This document shows positions 1 through 5,470 of a DNA stretch of 8,000 nt, one piece after another. Source of the stretch: Caldifarciminota bacterium UBA3073 (GTDB lineage Bacteria > Hydrothermota > UBA3073); the NCBI GenBank assembly GCA_002366725.1, contig DFBT01000116.1, positions 35,858 to 43,857 on the forward strand, read 5' to 3'. Made by a program: the position numbers and the translations under genes. The first letter of the stretch is position 1. The number at the start of each line of letters is the position of its first letter. The notes beneath the pieces are model-generated. The model did no database searches. It was not told the DNA's origin and saw only the letters and a program-made list of their open reading frames with translations.

Positions 1-110
1 ACAATATCTAATTTCAAATTTCTAAATTCCAAACAGTGTTTAGAATTTTGGTTATTGGGTTTTGGTATTTGTTTGTTATTTGTGATTTGTCATTTGCAAT
101 TTAGAGACAT
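1..110. repeat. A/T-rich dispersed repeat with hairpin
   Basis: Non-coding DNA downstream of the nuclease gene. Positions 24-34 and 38-48 form an 11-bp inverted repeat with one mismatch around a 3-nt loop. From about 65 to 102 the sequence is a degenerate run of ATTTGT-like units. TTTGTCATTT (86-95) recurs exactly near 6867-6876, so this belongs to a repeat family present elsewhere in the window. The hairpin could also help end transcription of the minus-strand gene at 150-1202, but no clean terminator T-run follows it in that direction. Confidence 0.5.
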
Positions 111-149
111 AAGTTGCTTAACATAGCACTGGGGCTCTGTCTACAATCT

Positions 150-1202
150 TTAATCCGTCAACATGGCTCTTATAGCAATATCTCTCAGTTCTTTTCTCTG
201 GTCTTCAGGATATGAGGCGAGTTTTTCTTCAAATGCCTTAAACAGGTCATCTTCAAGTATATCCCGTATATCTCTGAGTTTGAAATTCTCCTCAACTATG
301 CTTATACTCCTTGTTGTCTCCCCTAGAAGAGAGCGAAATTCTTTCTCGGTCATCCCGAATTTTTCTCCATTTATGGCACCATCTATTGTGAGTATTATCC
401 TGGAGAGGGGATGAAGATCCGAAAGTTTCTTCTTTACCGTTGTGAGTGGATTTTCTTCATCTGTTGGATCAAGTGTTATGGAAACCTCTTCGAAGTGAGG
501 TGTATCGATATTGTAATCTTCTGGAGGACTACCCACATCAAATATGTTTACCTTCCTCCTCCCCGTTTCTCTTCTTGTAATGGAGATTGGGGAACCCGAA
601 TACACGAAATAACCGCCATTTTCGATTTTTCTTACGAGAAATTTGCTGTGGAAGTGACCGGCGAGTACATAGTCTATGTTGAGTCCTTCAAGGTAGGAGA
701 GTTTAAGTGGCATATATCTACCCGTTCCCTCATCCCCGAAGTCGTCTCGCGAAAAGAATACATCGAGCAATTCGCCGTGATACAATAATATATTTTTCCT
801 CTCCGGTGTGAGGACTTCCTTTAATGAACGAATTCTGGCTAGTAGTTCTCGGGAGGTAATCTGTTCAAATGGCAATCCGATTATTCTTACACCTTCATAT
901 CTCTCCAAAGGAGTTGTATTTGATAGTATAGTTACCTCGTCACCGAAGTATAGACCCTCTCCATAAGAATCCCTGTCGTGATTGCCGGGAATTACAATTG
1001 TATCAAACCCCGTATCTGAAAAGATACCCCGTATACCCGGACGAAGGGATTCGGCATCAACACCGCTATCAAAGAGGTCGCCACTTATAATGAAAAGGTT
1101 CACATTCTCGTTCCCGGCAACCTGAACGATGGTTTTAAGGGCATTCCAGCGGTCATCCCCTTCATTTTGAAGGTGAAGGTCTGCAGTGTGAAGTATCCGC
1201 AT
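150..1202 (-). CDS. SbcD/Mre11-type metallophosphoesterase (DNA repair exonuclease subunit)
   Basis: Probable Mn2+-dependent DNA nuclease of the SbcD/Mre11 calcineurin-like phosphoesterase family, acting in the cytoplasm on DNA ends or hairpins. The metal-binding motifs are all visible in order: D8-x-H10 at the very N-terminus, GD42 in ISGDLFDSG, GNHD at 73-76, H142 in YHGE, and GHFH with H183 and H185. At 350 residues it is a little short for SbcD (about 380-410), and the C-terminal cap region is reduced to a charged helical tail. The start is fixed by the family-typical MRILHTADLHL; no Shine-Dalgarno site is visible before it. SbcD normally forms a complex with the SbcC/Rad50 ATPase, usually encoded directly downstream; here downstream DNA to the window edge (149 bp) is repeats only. 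A YhaO-like or stand-alone family member is possible, so no gene symbol is given. Confidence 0.88.
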   Translation of the reverse strand: MRILHTADLHLQNEGDDRWNALKTIVQVAGNENVNLFIISGDLFDSGVDAESLRPGIRGIFSDTGFDTIVIPGNHDRDSYGEGLYFGDEVTILSNTTPLERYEGVRIIGLPFEQITSRELLARIRSLKEVLTPERKNILLYHGELLDVFFSRDDFGDEGTGRYMPLKLSYLEGLNIDYVLAGHFHSKFLVRKIENGGYFVYSGSPISITRRETGRRKVNIFDVGSPPEDYNIDTPHFEEVSITLDPTDEENPLTTVKKKLSDLHPLSRIILTIDGAINGEKFGMTEKEFRSLLGETTRSISIVEENFKLRDIRDILEDDLFKAFEEKLASYPEDQRKELRDIAIRAMLTD

Positions 1203-1220
1203 AACTCATGCTAAGTAAAC

Positions 1221-1250
1221 CACAGATTGACACAGATGAGCACAGATAAA
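1221..1250. repeat. Three 10-bp tandem units CACAGATnnn
   Basis: CACAGATTGA, CACAGATGAG and CACAGATAAA follow each other directly. A related sequence in inverted orientation (ctgtgtttatccgtgg, about 2180-2195) lies in the intergenic region near 2190. It is non-coding, just upstream of the nuclease gene, and shows no promoter match that I would trust. Confidence 0.6.
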
Positions 1251-1278
1251 AATATAGTAATTAATTATCAGAAAATTA

Positions 1279-1347
1279 GGGTCATAGGGTCTTAGAGTCC
1301 TGTAGACTCAATGACCCAACGACGCTATGACTCGATGACTCAATAAC
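1279..1347. repeat. Degenerate GACTCAATGAC-type repeat with inverted repeat
   Basis: GGGTCAT at 1279-1285 pairs with ATGACCC at 1311-1317, with a smaller GAGTC/GACTC pairing inside. To the right the theme continues as ACGCTATGACTC, GATGACTC and AATAAC. A similar text (ACAAGGACTCAATGACTCC) occurs at about 6816-6834, so this is a dispersed intergenic repeat. Confidence 0.5.
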
Positions 1348-1358
1348 ATATCAGTGTA

Positions 1359-1397
1359 ATCTGCGTCTCTACCTGTCGGTAGACAGGCATCTGCGTC
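1359..1397. mobile_element. 21-bp palindromic element between 9-bp direct repeats
   Basis: ATCTGCGTC occurs at 1359-1367 and again at 1389-1397. Exactly between them is a 21-bp segment containing CTACCTGTCGGTAGACAGGC, an imperfect member of the CCTGCCTACCGNCAGGCAGG family found at five other places in this window. The layout resembles insertion with target duplication, but the direct repeat could also be part of an older tandem repeat. There is no coding capacity, so any movement would need outside help. Confidence 0.45.
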
Positions 1398-1406
1398 CAA
1401 ATACAA

Positions 1407-1880
1407 CTATACTGTGAATTCAGACACTATCTTTCCCCTACTCGTGAGACAGGAGTATCTACATCCGAACCTCGAGCACACACAAATCGAATCTCTTGGG
1501 TCCAGTTCCTCTGTCAGGTACATATAGACTATATCTGCACTGCATCCACAGGGAGAGAATATTTCCAGTTCCGTACCACATTCGGGACAGAGAAGAGTAA
1601 CTATCTCTCCCTTTTCTATGATACCGTCAAGTACCCTTCTATTGTCACCCTGATACGGGGAGAGATTGATATTCACTTTCCTCTCCCCTATCTTCCCGAT
1701 AAGATTTATCCCCCTGTTCCCATCCCATATCTTTTCTCCCCTCACGAGGTTGTGACCGTTTCTGCAGTATGCCTGTGTCACGAGTATGTTCTTGTCCCTC
1801 ACTATGACCTTTGCCTTCGCGGGAAACGCCCCCTTTTCGGGGAAGATAAGTCTTCCCTCCTTATCAAATCTTTCTTCCAT
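1407..1880 (-). CDS. Cysteine-rich, probably zinc-binding protein of unknown function
   Basis: A soluble 157-residue protein with no signal peptide or membrane segment. It has nine cysteines: C39 in CRNGH (with H43), C98 and C101 in LCPECG, C111 and C113 in CGC, C133 and C135, C140 and C144. The CxxGH and CPxCG pairs and the later C-rich knuckles suggest two structural metal sites. The stretch between residues 45 and 90 is beta-rich and ends in a LSPYQGD segment. I recall similar short conserved hypothetical proteins in several bacterial lineages but no function for them. The start is supported by AGGGGGG four bases before the ATG; an extended -10-like TGGGATAAT lies on the same strand at 1914-1906. 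It stands alone, 204 bp from the nuclease gene and 670 bp from the cupin gene. Confidence 0.75.
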   Translation of the reverse strand: MEERFDKEGRLIFPEKGAFPAKAKVIVRDKNILVTQAYCRNGHNLVRGEKIWDGNRGINLIGKIGERKVNINLSPYQGDNRRVLDGIIEKGEIVTLLCPECGTELEIFSPCGCSADIVYMYLTEELDPRDSICVCSRFGCRYSCLTSRGKIVSEFTV

Positions 1881-1905
1881 TCGCCCCCCTGGACAATAAG
1901 TTCTA

Positions 1906-1914
1906 ATTATCCCA
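1906..1914 (-). promoter_or_regulatory. Possible extended -10 promoter for the cysteine-rich gene
   Basis: On the minus strand the sequence reads TGGGATAAT, that is TG-N followed by a one-mismatch TATAAT. It would start transcription near 1899 and leave a short leader with the AGGGGGG ribosome site. No good -35 box is found 16-18 bp upstream, so this is tentative. Confidence 0.3.
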
Positions 1915-2005
1915 AATTATGCGTTAAGAAACCATCTCAAGACCCGTATGGGTAGGTCACAGACTCGCATGAGATCCGTATGGACAAGATTTCATAAGAT
2001 TAGCA

Positions 2006-2060
2006 CCTGCCTACCGCCCATACGGGTCGTATGACCTATACAGGCCGTATGACAGGCAGG
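2006..2060. mobile_element. CCTGCC-type palindrome split by a 34-bp segment
   Basis: CCTGCCTACCG (2006-2016) and GACAGGCAGG (2051-2060) are the two halves of the 20-bp palindrome seen intact at 3926-3945 and elsewhere, separated here by 34 bp. The inner segment starts with CCCATACGGGTC, the inverted partner of 1941-1952, and carries the direct repeat CGTATGAC (2028-2035 and 2046-2053). The simplest reading is one repeat element nested inside another, followed by a small duplication. Confidence 0.4.
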
Positions 2061-2325
2061 CAAGACCTTTTATATCCTTTTTGCCCATTCGTTTGTTATT
2101 TTAGTCTGTGGTCTGCTTGCCCCGTTGCTCTGAAGGAGTTTTACGGGGCGGTCTGTAGTCTTCGGCCTGAATTTATGATCTGTGTTTATCCGTGGTTAAT
2201 GCATACTCTGAGACTATTATACCACAAAAAACCTTATAAGTCAAGGGATTTTCAGTGGATAAGCCCTGAGAACTACAAGGAGACACAAAATCAGCGAGAA
2301 TGAGTCAACAGAAAGGAGGTGTCAG

Positions 2326-2706
2326 TTGTGTAATGTTTTGCGGGTTAGACCTTTGTCTGCTCTATGGTTATGTGCCCCCCTGGAAGGAGGTAATTTTTGG
2401 GGGACTTTCACTTTTAACGAAGACTTTGACGAAACCCTGAAGAAAATTTGGAGAGCAAATATCTGTAGGCACGAACTCAATTCGGGCCATAAAATAGGAG
2501 TCCCTCATCTGACTGCACAAGTCTCTGTTTTCTCCTCAACGGGGACTCCATTAATAATGCAATGCCAACCAGACGGTTCTCTCCACTTTATCTGTCCATT
2601 CAACCCTGTGTCGCCGGTGGGCGGGGATGTTTACATAATCTCCCGGGTGCATTACCACTGTTTCTGTCTCACCTTCAAACAACAACCCGGCACTGCCGCT
2701 CAATAA
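2326..2706 (+). other. Doubtful TTG-start ORF behind a strong Shine-Dalgarno site
   Basis: AAAGGAGGTG at 2312-2321 is an almost ideal ribosome site, and five bases later a TTG opens a 126-codon frame. Residues 20-60 look coding-like (GGNFWGTFTFNEDFDET, then LKKIWRAN), but I recognise no family. The last 52 codons lie antisense to the well-supported cupin gene, which argues against the full frame being a gene. A second Shine-Dalgarno-like GAAGGAGGT sits inside it at 2383-2391. It could be a decayed gene fragment whose original 3' part has been lost; an alternative ATG frame from 2333 stops after 35 codons. Confidence 0.18.
2497..2549 (-). terminator. Possible weak terminator after the cupin gene
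   Basis: GGAGTCCC/GGGACTCC forms an 8-bp perfect stem right after the cupin stop codon, but the loop is 37 nt and on the minus strand only TATTTTAT follows. Stem strength and tail are both below a typical intrinsic terminator. Confidence 0.22.
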
Positions 2707-2871
2707 GATAACCCATTCATTGGTCTCCTGGTCGCACCATTCTCCCGAAGACGTTGCCTGCCCCGTTGAGATGATTCGTTCCAGTTTGAAGCGATCGGTT
2801 TCCAGCAGGCTCTCAAAAATTTCTTCTCCAATGGAATTGGGAATTTGCGAAAATATATTGTTGCATTTCAT
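2551..2871 (-). CDS. Small single-domain cupin protein
   Basis: A 106-residue cytoplasmic protein made of one cupin beta-barrel (about residues 28-106). The two cupin motifs are visible: a GEWCDQETNEWV segment (43-54) followed by LLSGSAGLLFEG, and HPGDYVNIPAHRRHRVEWT (75-93) with candidate metal-ligand histidines H85 and H88. The usual histidine pair of motif 1 is not present; E44, D47 or E52 may substitute. Related small cupins of about 105 residues ending in a TVWLALHY-like tail are common hypothetical proteins with no settled substrate. The start is supported by AGGTGA seven bases upstream. It begins 45 bp after the epimerase stop on the same strand, so the two are probably co-transcribed from the promoter at 3569-3597; no metabolic link between them is evident. 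Confidence 0.85.
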   Translation of the reverse strand: MKCNNIFSQIPNSIGEEIFESLLETDRFKLERIISTGQATSSGEWCDQETNEWVILLSGSAGLLFEGETETVVMHPGDYVNIPAHRRHRVEWTDKVERTVWLALHY

Positions 2872-2916
2872 GAACTCTCACCTGTGCTCTCAACCCGACC
2901 CCTTCGGCGGGAGAAA

Positions 2917-3561
2917 TTATCTATTTGCCAGTGCTTTAAATCTCTTTACCGCCTCGGCGGGGTCCCCTTCACCAAATACACCCGACCCGCTCACAAGTAT
3001 ATCTGCCCCACTCTCGATTACTTTCTTCGCATTTGAAACCTTTATTCCCCCATCAACCTCCACCGTCACTCCCCTCTTATTCAATCTTCTGACCTTATCT
3101 AAGGGTTCTTCCATAAACTTCTGTCCCCCAAAGCCGGGGACCACGGTCATAACGAGGATAAAATCCACCAATTTTAGATAAGGTAGAATATCTTCCAGCG
3201 GTGTTGCCGGATTCAGCGCAAGTCCCACCGTGATATTCTCTCTTTTCATCTCATCTATTAATCCCTCCGGTGATTTTACGGTTTCTCTGTGGAATGATAT
3301 GATGGACGCTCCCGCGTCCCCGAACCTCTTCCAATAAAATCCGGGGTCTTCTATCATCAGATGGACATCGAGAGGAATATCTGTTATTTTGTGTAGGGCT
3401 TTTACAAGAAGAGGGCCAAATGTTATATTCGGCACGAAGTGTCCATCCATTACATCGAGATGGAGCATGTCGCAGCCCGCATCCACTACTGTTTCTACCT
3501 CTTTTCCCAACCTTGTAAAGTCGCAGGAAAGTATCGAGGGCGCAATCTTAATAGTATTCAT
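2917..3561 (-). CDS. rpe: Ribulose-phosphate 3-epimerase
   Basis: Interconverts D-ribulose 5-phosphate and D-xylulose 5-phosphate in the pentose phosphate pathway; a cytoplasmic TIM-barrel metalloenzyme. All family signatures are present: APSILSCDF (7-15), LHLDVMDGHFVPN (33-45), HLMIEDP (67-73), GLALNPATP (113-121), VPGFGGQKF (141-149), VEVDGGI (167-173) and SGSGVF (191-196). Expected metal ligands H34, D36, H67 and D170 are intact, with D36 and D170 as the acid/base pair. The 214-residue length is normal. The residue before PGFGG is valine where I expect Asn or Glu, which is mildly unusual. The start is set by MNTIKIAPSILS; an in-frame extension of 29 codons to 3648 would read through the consensus promoter and has no family match. 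No Shine-Dalgarno site is seen, consistent with a leaderless message. Confidence 0.96.
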   Translation of the reverse strand: MNTIKIAPSILSCDFTRLGKEVETVVDAGCDMLHLDVMDGHFVPNITFGPLLVKALHKITDIPLDVHLMIEDPGFYWKRFGDAGASIISFHRETVKSPEGLIDEMKRENITVGLALNPATPLEDILPYLKLVDFILVMTVVPGFGGQKFMEEPLDKVRRLNKRGVTVEVDGGIKVSNAKKVIESGADILVSGSGVFGEGDPAEAVKRFKALANR

Positions 3562-3568
3562 GGCTCTT

Positions 3569-3597
3569 ATTATACAACGACTTTTGATAAATGTCAA
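3569..3597 (-). promoter_or_regulatory. Perfect consensus sigma70-type promoter for rpe
   Basis: On the minus strand TTGACA (3597-3592) is followed by exactly 17 bp and TATAAT (3574-3569), a match at all twelve consensus positions. Transcription is expected to begin about seven bases past the -10 box, at 3562 or very close, while the epimerase ATG begins at 3561. The message should therefore be leaderless or have a leader of only a few bases. Confidence 0.85.
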
Positions 3598-3748
3598 GTA
3601 TAAATTTGCATCATCCTCTCTTAAATTCTTATGGAAAAGTTTTAACAACCGGAAAGAATTAACCCCTGAGAATTTTACACTTTAAGAGGCTGACGCCTTA
3701 ACTCCAATTAAGTTCTATGGACATTCAATCCGCTAAACCCTGCACCTA

Positions 3749-3768
3749 CCTGCCTGACGGTAGGCAGG
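3749..3768. mobile_element. Palindromic element, nested in a larger hairpin
   Basis: CCTGCCTGACGGTAGGCAGG is a near-perfect palindrome. It lies inside a second palindrome whose arms are GCACCTA (3742-3748) and TAGGTGC (3773-3779), so one could have landed in the loop of the other. Confidence 0.55.
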
Positions 3769-3838
3769 TGCATAGGTGCGGGGTAAATCCGCTAAATCCG
3801 TTCAATTACTTTTTTGTGCTTATTCAATCCGCTAAATC

Positions 3839-3858
3839 CCTGCCTACCGTCAGGCAGG
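3839..3858. mobile_element. Palindromic element with degenerate 9-bp flanks
   Basis: CCTGCCTACCGTCAGGCAGG is a near-perfect palindrome. The nine bases directly left (CGCTAAATC, 3830-3838) and right (CGCTAACTT, 3859-3867) match at seven positions, compatible with an old target duplication. Confidence 0.5.
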
Positions 3859-3872
3859 CGCTAACTTTTTTC

Positions 3873-3901
3873 TTGACTTTTCACAAGAGTTGTGTTAAAA
3901 T
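3873..3901 (+). promoter_or_regulatory. Probable sigma70-type promoter facing rocD
   Basis: TTGACT (3873-3878), 17 bp, then TAAAAT (3896-3901): ten of twelve consensus positions with ideal spacing. A start near 3908 would give the aminotransferase message a leader of over 300 bases that contains one palindromic element and the weak hairpin at 3991-4010. No better promoter is visible closer to the gene. Confidence 0.5.
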
Positions 3902-3925
3902 CAAGAGTCTTCTTGACAGGGATTT

Positions 3926-3945
3926 CCTGCCTACCGACAGGTAGG
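3926..3945. mobile_element. Palindromic element in the presumed rocD leader
   Basis: CCTGCCTACCGACAGGTAGG, with outer TTT/AAA extending the pairing to 26 bp (3923-3948). In RNA from the upstream promoter it would form a hairpin close to the 5' end. It is one of six family copies in the window. Confidence 0.5.
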
Positions 3946-4234
3946 AAAGGGTCTTGAAGCTAATTTTTTCAACAGGGACCGTAAGAGATCGAAAGAGATT
4001 TTAATCTTTCATTTTATATGTTTTTTTCTCTTATATTCTCTTTCAATCCCTGTCCATACGGATCTTGAGATTAAATTCTTTCTTTTAACTTATGCTCTCT
4101 TTTCTATACTGATCTCATATCTACACGGATCCTGTGGACGAGTCTGTGATCAGTGGACCTCGATACCGGTAAACGAGGGATGTAAGTGATTACGAGTTTT
4201 GTGAAAGGCACATATATTTCAAAAGGAGGGGTAT

Positions 4235-5470
4235 ATGGGGAGTGATGAGGTCATAAAACTCACCGATGATTTTGGCGCGAGGAATTATCTACCACTTCCC
4301 GTTGTACTCGAAAGAGGAGAAGGTGTGTGGGTATGGGATGTGGAGGGGAAAAAATACATGGATATGCTGTCAAGTTATTCCGCCCTCAATCATGGACACA
4401 GACACAAAGAGATCGTAGATGCGGCGAAAAAACAGCTCGACAGACTGACACTCACATCCAGGGCGTTCTATAATGATAAACTCTGCGAGTTTCAAAAGAA
4501 GGTCTGTGAACTCACCGAAAAGGAGAAGATGCTTCCAATGAACACGGGGGCAGAGGCGGTGGAAACGGCAATAAAGGCGGTGAGAAAATGGGGGTACCTC
4601 AAAAAATTAAAAATGCAAAATGCAAAATATCCAACGGATTCTGTGAACAAAATGGATAATGCGGAGATCATTGTGTGTGAGAATAATTTCCACGGACGCA
4701 CCACTACCATCGTGGGTTTTTCATCAGAACCTCAGTACAAATTTGGCTTTGGTCCATTTGCCCCCGGATTTAAGATGATACCCTACAATGACCCCGATGC
4801 CTTGAAAGAGGCAATAACCGATAACACGGTGGGTTTTCTCGTGGAGCCCATTCAGGGAGAAGGTGGTATCATCATACCCGACCCAAGATATCTTAGAGAA
4901 TGCAAAAAGATATGTGAAGAGAATAATGTCCTTTTTATGGCGGACGAGATACAGACGGGACTTGGAAGGACGGGTCGCATGTTCGCCTGTGACCGGGAGG
5001 ATGTGAAACCCGATGTATATATACTTGGCAAGGCATTAGGGGGTGGGGTTTATCCCGTATCCTGTATAGCCTGTGACAGCGAGATTATGGATGTATTCAC
5101 CCCCGGTGACCACGGTTCGACATTTGGAGGTAATCCCCTTGGAGCTGTTGTGGGTATTGCATCTTTGGATGTTACAACAAAATACAACCTTCCAAAAAGG
5201 GCAGAGGAAATGGGAACTTACTTCATGGGAGAATTAAGGAAGATAGAGAGCGATTACATAAAAGAGGTGAGGGGTAAGGGTCTCCTCATAGGGGTCGAGG
5301 TGAAAAAAGAAAAGGGAACCGCCCGCCCAATATGTGAGAGCCTGGCAAAAGAGGGCGTCCTCTCGAAGGAGACACATGAGCAGGTTGTAAGATTTGCACC
5401 CCCACTCATTATAGAAAAGGAAGAGATAGATTGGGCACTTGAAAGGATAAAAAAGGTGTTTGAATCATGA
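4235..5470 (+). CDS. rocD: Ornithine aminotransferase (ornithine-oxo-acid transaminase)
   Basis: PLP-dependent class III aminotransferase that transfers the delta-amino group of ornithine to 2-oxoglutarate, giving glutamate semialdehyde and glutamate; links arginine/ornithine to proline and glutamate metabolism in the cytoplasm. Visible features: MLSSYSALNHGH (44-55), NTGAEAVETAIKAVRKWGY (103-121) for phosphate binding, NNFHGRT (150-156), VEPIQGEGG (203-211), DEIQTGLGRTG with cofactor-binding D237, and ILGKALGGGVYPVS with Schiff-base lysine K266, then HGSTFGGNP (293-301). The FHGRTTTIVGFSS and DVFTPGDHGSTFGG text is RocD-like rather than ArgD- or GabT-like. Length is 411, about 12 residues over the usual, and the excess is at residues 123-142 (see the repeat entry at 4601-4660). 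AGGAGG five to six bases before the ATG supports the start. The stop overlaps the antiporter start as ATGA. Confidence 0.92.
   Translation: MGSDEVIKLTDDFGARNYLPLPVVLERGEGVWVWDVEGKKYMDMLSSYSALNHGHRHKEIVDAAKKQLDRLTLTSRAFYNDKLCEFQKKVCELTEKEKMLPMNTGAEAVETAIKAVRKWGYLKKLKMQNAKYPTDSVNKMDNAEIIVCENNFHGRTTTIVGFSSEPQYKFGFGPFAPGFKMIPYNDPDALKEAITDNTVGFLVEPIQGEGGIIIPDPRYLRECKKICEENNVLFMADEIQTGLGRTGRMFACDREDVKPDVYILGKALGGGVYPVSCIACDSEIMDVFTPGDHGSTFGGNPLGAVVGIASLDVTTKYNLPKRAEEMGTYFMGELRKIESDYIKEVRGKGLLIGVEVKKEKGTARPICESLAKEGVLSKETHEQVVRFAPPLIIEKEEIDWALERIKKVFES
4601..4660 (+). repeat. A/T-rich repeat-like expansion inside rocD
   Basis: These 60 bases encode residues 123-142 (KKLKMQNAKYPTDSVNKMDN), where RocD proteins I know have a loop of about nine residues between KWGY and AEIIV. 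The DNA contains AAAATGCAAAATG (4610-4622), found exactly on the opposite strand at 6872-6884 in an intergenic repeat, and ATTAAAAAT (4606-4614), also found inverted there (6859-6867). Base use is far more A-rich than the flanking codons. The frame is kept. Confidence 0.5.

Larger units (their letters stand above)
1881..2550. repeat. 670-bp intergenic region of nested palindromes and dispersed repeats
   Basis: No convincing gene is seen here. Contents from left to right: inverted copies GACCCGTATGGG (1941-1952) and CCCATACGGGTC (2017-2028); GATCCGTATGGACA (1973-1986), which recurs inverted at 4051-4064; a split palindromic element (2006-2060); a GCCCCGT/ACGGGGC hairpin (2119-2125 and 2143-2149); a CACAGAT-type sequence near 2180-2195; two strong Shine-Dalgarno-like sites (2311-2321 and 2383-2391); and an 8-bp inverted repeat GGAGTCCC/GGGACTCC (2497-2504 and 2542-2549) directly after the cupin stop codon. 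Confidence 0.6.
3562..4234. repeat. Divergent intergenic region rich in repeats
   Basis: This 673-bp gap between divergent genes holds the rpe promoter at its left edge, the direct repeat ATTCAATCCGCTAAAYCC (3723-3740 and 3822-3839, with a partial copy near 3784-3800), three palindromic elements (3749-3768, 3839-3858, 3926-3945), a plus-strand promoter (3873-3901), an inverted copy (4051-4069) of the CCGTATGG repeat, and a weak hairpin GAAAGA/TCTTTC (3991-4010) followed by a T-rich run. From 4070 to 4220 I see only a 7-bp inverted repeat ACTGATC/GATCAGT (4108-4114 and 4148-4154). Confidence 0.55.

Noticed and set aside
163..788. Plus-strand ORFs of 83 and 125 codons
   Set aside because: They lie antisense to the metallophosphoesterase, whose motifs are complete; no ribosome sites or family resemblance.
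2720..3181. Plus-strand ORF of 153 codons
   Set aside because: Antisense to cupin and epimerase, both firmly identified; serine/proline/threonine-rich shadow composition.
3562..3648. 29-codon N-terminal extension of the epimerase
   Set aside because: It reads through the perfect promoter, has no family similarity, and the internal MNTIKIAPSILS start is typical.
3717..3944. 75-codon ORF
   Set aside because: Made up almost wholly of palindromic and ATTCAATCC-type repeats; no ribosome site.
3723..3945. CRISPR-like array
   Set aside because: Repeats are of different kinds, unevenly spaced, palindromic throughout and lack uniform spacers; no cas genes.
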